21,018 bases of DNA, from positions 1 through 21,018 of IMG/VR virus record IMGVR_UViG_3300046001_008696. One strand, 5' to 3'. Positions 6,874-14,591 of the stretch are shown here, piece after piece (position 1 is the stretch's first letter; the number at the start of each line of letters is the position of its first letter). The notes beneath the pieces are model-generated. The model was not told the DNA's origin. It made no database searches and worked only from the letters and a program-made list of their open reading frames with translations. This DNA comes from a virus. A program made the translations under genes and the position numbers.

Positions 6874-7225
6874 AATTTGCTTTTCATATAATAAAGCAAA
6901 ACAAATAGCAATTGACTTAGTCAGGGGAGACTCAGCTATAGCAGAATTAAAAATCATCAATAAATTAGTTTGGCAATTAAACGAAAAAATTAGTACTCAA
7001 GATAGTACTATTACACTTTACATAGCTAAAGAACAAAATTATATTAGTCAAATAAACAATTACGATAAAATTTCTACTAAAAAAGACGAAATAATAACGG
7101 GTCTTGAAAAAGATGTTACTAAATTAACTAAGAAAAATAATCGTTTAAAAACAGGACTTAAATACCTTGGTGGAGGATTCGTGGCTTCCATACTTACTAT
7201 TATTACCTTGATAGCAATTAAGTAA
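6797..7225 (+). CDS. Secreted coiled-coil protein with C-terminal anchor, spanin-pair partner (putative)
   Basis: 142 residues. The start lies 77 bases inside the preceding gene in a different frame; it is supported by the signal peptide it encodes (residues 1-20, ending TSFS before Gln, a cleavage context typical of flavobacteria). The body is a coiled coil (about 45-118), and a C-terminal transmembrane helix follows (about 122-141, 'GGGFVASILTIITLIAI'). There is no lipobox cysteine after the signal, so it is not a classical Rz1 lipoprotein; the only early cysteine is at about residue 28. N-terminal export plus a C-terminal anchor recalls unimolecular spanins. Its stop overlaps the terminase start (TAATG). 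Confidence 0.55.
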   Translation: MLTKLKISIVLLLLSLTSFSQKDTSKICFSYNKAKQIAIDLVRGDSAIAELKIINKLVWQLNEKISTQDSTITLYIAKEQNYISQINNYDKISTKKDEIITGLEKDVTKLTKKNNRLKTGLKYLGGGFVASILTIITLIAIK

Positions 7226-8823
7226 TGGCTGAAGATCTAAAAAAAGCAATAAGAGAAGAATATTTAAGATGTGCTACATCCCCGGCATATTTTATGAAAA
7301 AGTATTGCTACATTCAACATCCAAAACGTGGTAGAATCCAATTTAATCTTTATCAATTTCAAGAAAAAGTATTAACTTTATTTCAAGAAAATCCTTATTC
7401 AATGGTTTTGAAATCTAGGCAATTAGGAATTTCAACTTTATGTGCGGGTTATTCTTTGTGGATGATGATTTTTCATCAAGATAAAAATATACTGTGTATT
7501 GCTACAAAACAAGAAACTGCTAAAAACATGGTTACCAAAGTAAGGTTTATGTATGAAAGCTTACCTTCTTGGCTTAAAGAAAAAGATAAACCTACTGAAG
7601 ACAATAAATTAACATTACGTTTAAAAAACGGATCTCAAATTAAAGCAACAGCAGCATCAAGTGATGCAGGTCGTTCAGAAGCCGTTTCTTTGCTAATCAT
7701 AGATGAGGCCGCATTTATTAACAACATTGGAGAAATATGGGCTTCAGCACAGCAAACATTAGCTACAGGTGGTGGATGTATTGCTTTATCTACTCCTTAT
7801 GGTACAGGTAATTGGTTTCACCAAACATGGGTTGCTGCCGAAATGGCAGAAAACAGTTTTTTACCAATTAGATTACCTTGGCAAGTTCACCCTGAACGAG
7901 ATCAAGTATGGAGAGATAGACAAGATTCTGATTTAGGAATTAGAATGGCAGCACAGGAATGTGACTGTGACTTTTCTACATCTGGAGATACTGTATTTTA
8001 TCCTGACGATATAACATTTTACGAAAAAACATTTATAAAAGATCCATTAGAAAAACGAGGAGTAGACCAAAATCTATGGATTTGGGAACCTGCAGATTAT
8101 TCAAAAAACTATTTAATTGCGGCTGATGTAGCCCGAGGAGATGGAAAAGATTATTCTGCATTTCACATTTTTGATGTAGAAACATTTACTCAAGTAGGGG
8201 AATATAGAGGACAAATTGGTACAAAAGAATATGGTCATATGTTAGTAGGTATGGCTACAGAATATAATAATGCTTTACTTTCAGTAGAAAATTCTAACAT
8301 AGGATGGTCTACTATTCAAACTATTTTAGATAGAGGTTACCAAAATTTCTACTATTCACCTAAAGGTGGAAATATGAGTACAGATTCGTATTTTGATCCA
8401 TATATGGATACAAGTAGAATGACACCTGGATTCTCTATGACTACAAATACTCGACCTATTGCTATTGGTAAATTTCAAGAAGCAATACAAGACAAAGGAG
8501 TTACTTTTTACTCTAATCGATTACTAGAGGAAATGAAAGTATTTATATGGAGAAATGGTAGAGCAGAAGCCCAATCAGGCTACAATGATGACTTAATGAT
8601 GGCGTTTGCTATAGGTTGTTATTTACGTGATACCTCATTTAAATTTAGACAGTCAAATATGGATATGACTAGAAGTATGCTTAACGCTATATCAACTAAT
8701 ACCGCTAAATATTCGGGTGGGTATTCTTCTGGAGCAGCATATGCAGACAAATACAATAACAATCCATTTAATATTGATAACCCTTATTCAAACGAACAAG
8801 AAGATATTTCTTGGTTACTTTAA
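7225..8823 (+). CDS. gp17: Terminase large subunit (T4 gp17-like)
   Basis: 532 residues; the motor that drives DNA into the prohead and cuts it. The ATPase domain has a variant Walker A, KSRQLGIS (63-70), a Walker B with catalytic Glu, LLIIDEAAF (156-164), and a coupling motif, ALSTPYGTG (187-195). The C-terminal RNase H-fold nuclease has its acidic residues in 'LIAADVARGDGKDYS' (Asp301), 'LLSVENSNIG' (Glu355) and 'YNDDLMMAF' (Asp455/456). All key residues are present. It is a little shorter than T4 gp17 (610 residues). No small terminase was recognised in the window. The portal follows nine bases later, with no tail sheath or tube gene between, unlike T4. Confidence 0.95.
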   Translation: MAEDLKKAIREEYLRCATSPAYFMKKYCYIQHPKRGRIQFNLYQFQEKVLTLFQENPYSMVLKSRQLGISTLCAGYSLWMMIFHQDKNILCIATKQETAKNMVTKVRFMYESLPSWLKEKDKPTEDNKLTLRLKNGSQIKATAASSDAGRSEAVSLLIIDEAAFINNIGEIWASAQQTLATGGGCIALSTPYGTGNWFHQTWVAAEMAENSFLPIRLPWQVHPERDQVWRDRQDSDLGIRMAAQECDCDFSTSGDTVFYPDDITFYEKTFIKDPLEKRGVDQNLWIWEPADYSKNYLIAADVARGDGKDYSAFHIFDVETFTQVGEYRGQIGTKEYGHMLVGMATEYNNALLSVENSNIGWSTIQTILDRGYQNFYYSPKGGNMSTDSYFDPYMDTSRMTPGFSMTTNTRPIAIGKFQEAIQDKGVTFYSNRLLEEMKVFIWRNGRAEAQSGYNDDLMMAFAIGCYLRDTSFKFRQSNMDMTRSMLNAISTNTAKYSGGYSSGAAYADKYNNNPFNIDNPYSNEQEDISWLL

Positions 8824-8832
8824 AAACAAATC

Positions 8833-10731
8833 ATGGCAGACACAGGCTTATTTAAAAGATTACAACGTTTATTTTCAACTGATGTTATTATCCGAAATGA
8901 AGGAGATAATAAACTAAAAGTATTTGACATCAACAAAATACAAGTTTCAGGAGAATATGAAACAAATTCCCTAGTAGACCGATTTTCTAGAATATTTACA
9001 AACACAAACACTTCAATTTATGGATACCAAAGTAGTTTCAACTATCAAACAATACGCCCTACGCTTTATTCTGAATATGACTCAATGGATACAGATGCTA
9101 TTGTCGCCTCTGCTTTAGATATAATTGCTGATGAAAGTACATTACGTAATGATATGGGAGAAGTACTTCAAATACGTAGCTCCGATGAAGATGTACAAAA
9201 AATACTATACAATCTATTTTACGATGTATTAAACATAGAATTTAATCTATGGCCATGGGTTAGAAATATGTTGAAATATGGAGATTTCTTTTTAAAATTA
9301 GAAATAGCAGAAAAATTTGGTGTATATAATGTTATCCCATACAATGCCTTTCATATTGAAAGACAAGATGGATACGATAAAGAACACCCTGCATCTATAA
9401 GATTTAAATTTGATCCAGATGGAATTACAGCTGCCTCAAGTTATGGATTTTACAATGTTCCAAATTCTGGAAATCAAGCAAATGCTATTTATTTTGATAA
9501 TTATGAAATGGCTCACTTCCGTTTATTAACGGATACTAACTTTTTACCTTATGGTAGATCTTACCTAGAACCAGGACGTAAATTATTTAAACAATACACT
9601 ATGATGGAGGATGCAATGCTAATCCATAGAATTGTTAGAGCACCAGAAAAACGTATATTTTATATTAATGTAGGAAATATTGCACCTGCTGAGGTAGAAA
9701 ACTTTATGCAGAAAACGATTTCAAAAATGAAACGTACTCCATACATTGATCAAGAAACAGGCGATTACAATTTAAAATACAACATGCAAAACTTGCTTGA
9801 AGATTTTTATATTCCTGTTAGAGGAACAGATCAAGCAACTAAAATAGATAATTTAGGTGGTTTACAGTATGATGGAATCCAAGATGTTGAGTATTTAAGA
9901 GACAAATTATTTGCTGCTTTAAAAGTACCTAAAGCATTTATGGGCTACGAAAAAGATTTAACAGGTAAAGCTACATTAGCGGCTGAAGATATTCGTTTTG
10001 CTCGTACAGTTGAACGCATACAACGCATTATGGTGTCTGAATTAACTAAAATCGCATTAGTACATTTATACGCGCAGGGATACACAGATGAAAGTTTAAC
10101 TAATTTTACTCTTTCATTAACAACTCCATCAATCATTTACGATCAAGAAAGAGTTGCTTTACTAAAAGAAAAAGTAGATTTAGCTTCTCAAATGATAGAG
10201 CAAAAAATTATGTCTACAGATTGGATATATGAAAATATATTCCACTTAAGTGAAGATCAATACGATGAAAATAGAGACTTACTTGTTCAAGATGCTAAAC
10301 GTAAATTTAGAATAACTCAAATTGAAAACGAAGGTAATGATCCATTAGAAACAGGTAAATCTTATGGAACACCACATGATTTAGCTTCCCTATATGGTAG
10401 AAGTAGATATGAAGATGGTGAAGTTCCTGTTGGATATGATGAAAAAGAAACTTTAGGCAGACCAGCAGAAAAAGTAACTGATAGAAATACTCAAGATAAT
10501 GCTTTTGGCAAAGACAGAATTGGAGCATCAGATATGAAAAAAGATAACGATGAATCAGATTCAACTAAACCAAAATATCAAGGTGGATCTCCATTGGCGC
10601 TAGAAACAAAAACCACTAGAAATAAAAATTCTAAAATGTTTAACGATATTAAAAATCAAAAGAAACAAATGATTTTTGAAGCTGATATTAAAGGAAATTC
10701 ATTATTAGATGAATCACAGATACGAGAGTAA
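8833..10731 (+). CDS. gp20: Portal vertex protein (T4 gp20-like)
   Basis: 632 residues; forms the ring at the unique capsid vertex through which DNA passes and on which the prohead starts to assemble. Family-typical stretches are 'TDAIVASALDIIADEST' (88-103), 'MLKYGDFFLKLEI' (146-158) and the hallmark 'EDAMLIHRIVRAPEKRIFYINVG' region (259-281), closely matching T4 gp20. 'LEDFYIPV' and 'VPKAFMGYEKDLTGKATLA' complete the clip and stem part. The C-terminal 130 residues are polar and low in complexity and contain candidate L/I-x-E sites, so the tail may be trimmed. It lies between terminase and the core-protein genes. Length is above that of T4 gp20 (524) because of this tail. Confidence 0.95.
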   Translation: MADTGLFKRLQRLFSTDVIIRNEGDNKLKVFDINKIQVSGEYETNSLVDRFSRIFTNTNTSIYGYQSSFNYQTIRPTLYSEYDSMDTDAIVASALDIIADESTLRNDMGEVLQIRSSDEDVQKILYNLFYDVLNIEFNLWPWVRNMLKYGDFFLKLEIAEKFGVYNVIPYNAFHIERQDGYDKEHPASIRFKFDPDGITAASSYGFYNVPNSGNQANAIYFDNYEMAHFRLLTDTNFLPYGRSYLEPGRKLFKQYTMMEDAMLIHRIVRAPEKRIFYINVGNIAPAEVENFMQKTISKMKRTPYIDQETGDYNLKYNMQNLLEDFYIPVRGTDQATKIDNLGGLQYDGIQDVEYLRDKLFAALKVPKAFMGYEKDLTGKATLAAEDIRFARTVERIQRIMVSELTKIALVHLYAQGYTDESLTNFTLSLTTPSIIYDQERVALLKEKVDLASQMIEQKIMSTDWIYENIFHLSEDQYDENRDLLVQDAKRKFRITQIENEGNDPLETGKSYGTPHDLASLYGRSRYEDGEVPVGYDEKETLGRPAEKVTDRNTQDNAFGKDRIGASDMKKDNDESDSTKPKYQGGSPLALETKTTRNKNSKMFNDIKNQKKQMIFEADIKGNSLLDESQIRE

Positions 10732-10742
10732 ATAAGCTCCAT

Positions 10743-10758
10743 ATATTTATAAATAAAC
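10743..10758 (+). promoter_or_regulatory. ATATTTAT motif containing T4-late-like TATAAATA
   Basis: ATATTTAT-AAATAAAC lies upstream of the ATG at 10771. This copy also contains TATAAATA on the + strand at 10748-10755, identical to the T4 late promoter core, correctly oriented and with room for a short leader. Confidence 0.55.
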
Positions 10759-10770
10759 AAATATAATAGA

Positions 10771-11628
10771 ATGCAAATTAATCATTCCAAGTATAAAAAT
10801 ACTGGTATCCTATTTGAGCTTTTAATTCGCCAAATTACTAATGATACATTAGATAGTAAGGATTCACAGGCAACGAATATACTTAAAAAATATTTCGTTA
10901 AAACGGAATTAGGTCGTGAGTACAAGTTATATGAAACTCTATTAAAAAAAACATCTTTAACTGAAACTAAAGCAAATATTATTACTAATACATTGCTAGA
11001 TTCATCTAAATCTTTAAATAAAGGTGTTATTAAAAGACAAAAATACAATTTAATTAAAGAAATTCAAAATCATTATGATTTAAATGAATTTTTTAACCAT
11101 AAATTACCCAACTATAAAGTACACGCGGCATTCTATACATTGCTAGAAATATCTAATTCAACAAACCAAATAGACCCAGAACAAATCATCAACAATAAAG
11201 TTACTATATTAGAGCATTTAACAGCTGCTCAAATTAAATCAACTAAAATTAAAGATGAAGTAATGAGTGAATTTGAAAAATCAGATAAAGATGTTCGTTT
11301 TATAGCATATAAAATGTTATTAGAGAGCTTTAATGTAAAATACGATACATTACATACTAATCAAAAAACAATCTTAAAAGAATATATTACATCAGTAGAT
11401 AATACTTCTCGTTTAAAAGAATTTTATACTAATAAAATAAATGAAATTAAAACAGAATTAGCTGATTTGAATAAAAGAACTAAAAATAAAGTTACAAAAA
11501 TTAAAATTAACGAAATTATATCTATTATCACACCACCATTGAAAAATGCTAAGATTACAGATAATGATTTAGTTGATTTGTTACAGTATTATGACTTAAT
11601 TAATGAATTAGAAACTGTAAATGAGTAA
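10771..11628 (+). CDS. Conserved head-module protein in the core-protein position (function unknown)
   Basis: 285 residues, mostly helical, basic and Asn-rich, with no membrane segment and no N-terminal L-x-E tag. The start, 'MQINHSKYKNTGILFELLIRQITNDTL', and 'NILKKYFVKTELGREYKLYETLL' (about 42-64) match, from memory, a conserved uncharacterised family found near the portal and protease genes of marine T4-like phages. The C-terminus (about 220-285) contains a coiled coil. It lies between portal and protease, where T4 has the core proteins gp67 and gp68, so a prohead-core or assembly role is likely by position. It has its own upstream promoter-like motif, and its end overlaps the next start by eight bases. 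Confidence 0.6.
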   Translation: MQINHSKYKNTGILFELLIRQITNDTLDSKDSQATNILKKYFVKTELGREYKLYETLLKKTSLTETKANIITNTLLDSSKSLNKGVIKRQKYNLIKEIQNHYDLNEFFNHKLPNYKVHAAFYTLLEISNSTNQIDPEQIINNKVTILEHLTAAQIKSTKIKDEVMSEFEKSDKDVRFIAYKMLLESFNVKYDTLHTNQKTILKEYITSVDNTSRLKEFYTNKINEIKTELADLNKRTKNKVTKIKINEIISIITPPLKNAKITDNDLVDLLQYYDLINELETVNE

Positions 11629-12052
11629 TCTTAAAGAAATAATTAGAAAAAAATTAAAAGAAATGTCCGCTACTAATCAAGGCGGTTCTTCTTTTAGTGC
11701 GGGAAGTGGTGAAACATATGCTACTCCATTTGCTTTTTCTAAAACTTCAAAACCACCTAAATATTATTACAAATTAGGTTATAAACCTGTACCTAATAAA
11801 ATTAAAGGATCTAGTTTACAAGTTAAACAACTTTGGGAAGAAGAAAAAGAAAAAACAGATGTTAAAAAATTTCAAGAAGCAAGATTAAACGAATTTGATG
11901 AAATACAAAACGAACTAAATTCTCTTATCTCAAACGCAAAAAACCAAACCATAGAATACTATACAGCAAACCCAGGCCAATTTAGCGTATACAAACCTAC
12001 ATCAATGGCCTTAGAATATATTAAAAAAGCAAAAGAACTATTAAGTAAATAA
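11621..12052 (+). CDS. Small prohead-core-like protein with cleavable N-terminal helix
   Basis: 143 residues. The N-terminal amphipathic helix, 'MSNLKEIIRKKLKEMSATNQ', holds an L-K-E site at 12-14, fitting gp21 processing. It is followed by a Gly/Ser-rich turn and 'GETYATPFAFSKTSKPPKYYYKLGYKPV' (about 30-57), a motif seen in small proteins of marine myovirus head clusters (recalled, not searched). The rest is helical and charged. Position between portal and protease matches T4 gp67/gp68, small core proteins processed during maturation; homology to them cannot be shown by eye. It overlaps the upstream gene by eight bases and is two bases from the next, so the block is translated together. Confidence 0.6.
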   Translation: MSNLKEIIRKKLKEMSATNQGGSSFSAGSGETYATPFAFSKTSKPPKYYYKLGYKPVPNKIKGSSLQVKQLWEEEKEKTDVKKFQEARLNEFDEIQNELNSLISNAKNQTIEYYTANPGQFSVYKPTSMALEYIKKAKELLSK

Positions 12053-12054
12053 AA

Positions 12055-13818
12055 ATGAAAAAGACACTACAAGACCAGTATTTATTGATTAAAGAAGGTA
12101 AAGGACATAAAGGAGTTTTCCTTGCAGATGCAAAACGTCAATTCCCAAATATTGTACGCAACGCCGCTACATTTGAGGAAGCATCATCTTGTCTTAAAAC
12201 TAAAAATATTATATCGGAAAATGTAATTGGTTTAAATGCTATTAATTCTATATTTGAACCTAAAAAAAAGGAATCATATGAGTTAGCATTTGAAAACTTT
12301 TTAGCAGAAGCTAAAAAGAAAAAAGAAGAAGATGAAAAAGCTGAATTAAAAGCTACATCAAAACAAGTAGAAAAAGATTTAGAGCATAACTTTGATTATA
12401 AAGATGATAAAAATCCTGATAACTTGATATTTGATCAAATTATGACGGGTTATTATACGGAAATGAAAGATCCTAAAAATGCAGATAAAACCATGCAAGA
12501 ATTAAAAGACATGGTATTTAAAAACTTGCAGAAAGATCCAATCTTTTATACAAAAGAGGGACAATTTGGAGTTAAAGGTTTAGGATATTCAGTAGATCAT
12601 CCCGGTTTAGGTGAACCTAAAGAACCTAAAGGAAAATATAAAGCATCGGGATACGGTGATTTAAATGAAGGTGTAATGTATGGTGATTCTGATGGTGATT
12701 TTGACGAACAAGAAAATAATAAAGAAAGAGCTAATTGGTACTATGATGCATACCTAGGTGAAAAAGATCCTAAGAAAAAAGATGAGTACTTAAAAATAGC
12801 TCGTGAGTATGGTTCATATCTTGGATGGGGAGAAGAAGAACTTCCTGTAAATGAAGAAGAATCTAAATTACGTAAAGTAATTCGTGAGATGATTGATGCT
12901 GAACTTGAAGAAGCATATCAATTAGTTAATATTAATCCTTTAAAAAGTGATAAAGAAAGAAATGAGAGAGATCCTCAACAATTCCTTACAACGTATATTA
13001 AACCTTCAGTAGTAGATTCACTTACTAAAAATCAACACTTAAGAATCCTTAGAAACCCATCTAACCCAGAAAATGTTACACTTGCTATTCGTGCTACATT
13101 AGCTCCTATTTCTTCTAAAAATTTAGGTAAAACTACAGATAATTTAGATAAACTTGGAATAGATATTCCTACAGATTTTAAAAGTTTTTTAACTGATACA
13201 AATAATTTGGGTGGAGAAAAAAAATTACCAACAAGGATAGGAGAGATGACAACATATAAAATACTTAATAATGCTACTTTAAATAAAGATGGAAGTTTAG
13301 TAATTAAAGTTTTAAATCCAAAATATAATAAACCAATGGAATCCTTAAAGGAAAGCGTTGAAAAAGAATTGGCTGCCATCAATAAAGAAGCAGAACATGA
13401 AATTATTGCTTCTAAATTAGAAAAAGTACAAACATTAATTGATAAAAAGCAAGCTCAAATTTCTAGATTAGATGAAGATGAAGATTTAAAAGATCTTACT
13501 GACGCTAAAAAAGTTAAAGAAATTTCAAAAGACATCAAATCACTAGAAAAAGCAAAAGCTAAATTAGAGAAAATGATGCATAAAGGTAAAGCAAAATCTC
13601 CACGTAAAGAGGTAATTGATGAAACCGATGAAACTATTGATGAAGTTAATGTTCAACCAACTGAAGAATATTTAGCTGCTAAAAAAGATGCTGAAAATAG
13701 ATATGATAAAGGTGAAGAAATTGATTCAATTATGTCAAATTATACAAATTTATCTGACGAAGATCAAGAAAGATTATTTGATGATCTAGAAGGTAAAATG
13801 AACGGAATGGAAAACTAA
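12055..13818 (+). CDS. Large multi-site prohead-core / polyprotein-like protein (function unknown)
   Basis: 587 residues, highly charged (Lys, Glu, Asp). The N-terminus, 'MKKTLQDQYLLIKEGKGHKG', has an I-K-E/G site at 12-15. Further candidate gp21 sites lie along the chain, for example L-N-E/G at 203-206. An internal amphipathic helix, 'ESKLRKVIREMIDAELEEAY' (269-288), closely resembles the N-terminal targeting helices of the 982, 5657 and 11621 proteins, as if a second tagged unit began here. Residues about 290-430 look like a compact, less charged domain I do not recognise; coiled coils follow (about 430-515). By position and composition it is a prohead core protein that may be cut into several internal peptides. 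No enzyme motif is visible. It is two bases from the gene before and one from the protease gene. Confidence 0.6.
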   Translation: MKKTLQDQYLLIKEGKGHKGVFLADAKRQFPNIVRNAATFEEASSCLKTKNIISENVIGLNAINSIFEPKKKESYELAFENFLAEAKKKKEEDEKAELKATSKQVEKDLEHNFDYKDDKNPDNLIFDQIMTGYYTEMKDPKNADKTMQELKDMVFKNLQKDPIFYTKEGQFGVKGLGYSVDHPGLGEPKEPKGKYKASGYGDLNEGVMYGDSDGDFDEQENNKERANWYYDAYLGEKDPKKKDEYLKIAREYGSYLGWGEEELPVNEEESKLRKVIREMIDAELEEAYQLVNINPLKSDKERNERDPQQFLTTYIKPSVVDSLTKNQHLRILRNPSNPENVTLAIRATLAPISSKNLGKTTDNLDKLGIDIPTDFKSFLTDTNNLGGEKKLPTRIGEMTTYKILNNATLNKDGSLVIKVLNPKYNKPMESLKESVEKELAAINKEAEHEIIASKLEKVQTLIDKKQAQISRLDEDEDLKDLTDAKKVKEISKDIKSLEKAKAKLEKMMHKGKAKSPRKEVIDETDETIDEVNVQPTEEYLAAKKDAENRYDKGEEIDSIMSNYTNLSDEDQERLFDDLEGKMNGMEN

Positions 13819-13819
13819 G

Positions 13820-14452
13820 ATGAACAAAGAACTTTTAATAGAAACCAGACAATTTACCCCAAAACCAGTTCGCTTAATTGAAGGAATGGGTAATGGTGGT
13901 AATGTATTTGTTGAAGGTATTTTAGCTACTGTTGAAGTAAAAAATGGTAATGGAAGATACTATAAAAAAGAGTTATGGGATCGTGAAATTGAAAATTTTC
14001 AAAATAAAATTAAACAAAAATCTACAGAAACTGTAGGTGAACTAGACCACCCCGATTCTCAAGTAATTAATTTAAAAAATGCATCTCATGCCGTTCGTGA
14101 TTTATGGTGGGTTGGAGATGAAATCCATGGCAAAGTAGAAATATTCTGTGACATGGGTGATAAAGGCACTACCTCAGGTCGTATTGCAGGAGCATTAGTT
14201 AAAAATGGCTTAGTTATTGGTATTTCCTCTCGTGGAATGGGCTCATTAAAACAAATGGGTGAAGTAATGGAGGTACAAGATGATTTTGAACTATTAACAT
14301 GGGATTTAGTCTCAAACCCTTCAAATCCAGATTCATGGATGAAAAATGGTGCATTAAATGAATCACGTACTACATTTTTAGACCCATATTCAAAAACCAA
14401 CTCAATTATTACCGAAATTCTTTGCGCAAAAGGAACTTGTCCTTTATTTTAA
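13820..14452 (+). CDS. gp21: Prohead maturation protease (T4 gp21-like)
   Basis: 210 residues, the usual size of the family. This serine protease of the herpesvirus-assemblin fold cleaves scaffold, core and capsid proteins after Glu at L/I-x-E sites. Catalytic elements are visible: 'TVGELDHPDS' with the histidine at residue 77, and 'IGISSRGMG' (133-141) with the nucleophilic serine at 136 or 137. 'LLTWDLVSNPSNP' (159-170) is also family-typical. The N-terminus contains L-I-E sites (6-8 and 19-21), consistent with self-cleavage as known for T4 gp21. It sits directly before the scaffold gene, as in T4. All genes for its likely substrates are in this window. Confidence 0.93.
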   Translation: MNKELLIETRQFTPKPVRLIEGMGNGGNVFVEGILATVEVKNGNGRYYKKELWDREIENFQNKIKQKSTETVGELDHPDSQVINLKNASHAVRDLWWVGDEIHGKVEIFCDMGDKGTTSGRIAGALVKNGLVIGISSRGMGSLKQMGEVMEVQDDFELLTWDLVSNPSNPDSWMKNGALNESRTTFLDPYSKTNSIITEILCAKGTCPLF

Positions 14453-14591
14453 AACGCGACTTTAATAATCTTATACATACGTATACTAGAATATACCATC
14501 CCCCTCAACATATATGGTATTAATTAAATGAATATCTATTACGTTTTTTAAATAAACGTACTTTCCCAACAAAATTAAATTTAGGAAAAAA
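14453..14591 (+). promoter_or_regulatory. Protease-scaffold intergenic region with two inverted repeats
   Basis: This is the longest gene-free stretch in the window (139 bases). Two perfect 7-bp inverted repeats occur: ATACCAT (14493-14499) with ATGGTAT (14514-14520), and TACGTTT (14540-14546) with AAACGTA (14554-14560). Neither has a T-tract, so they are not standard terminators. They may set mRNA processing or stability and so raise scaffold and capsid protein output relative to protease. ATATCTAT at 14532-14539 is a weak variant of the window's promoter-like motif. Confidence 0.4.
14583..14586 (+). promoter_or_regulatory. Shine-Dalgarno-like AGGA before the scaffold gene
   Basis: AGGA lies five bases from the ATG at 14592. 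It is one of few SD-like sites with workable spacing here; most genes have only A-rich leaders. Confidence 0.45.

Noticed and set aside
8717-8917. + strand open frame of 66 codons between terminase and portal
   Set aside because: It overlaps the end of terminase and the start of portal in another frame; composition is unlike a real protein.
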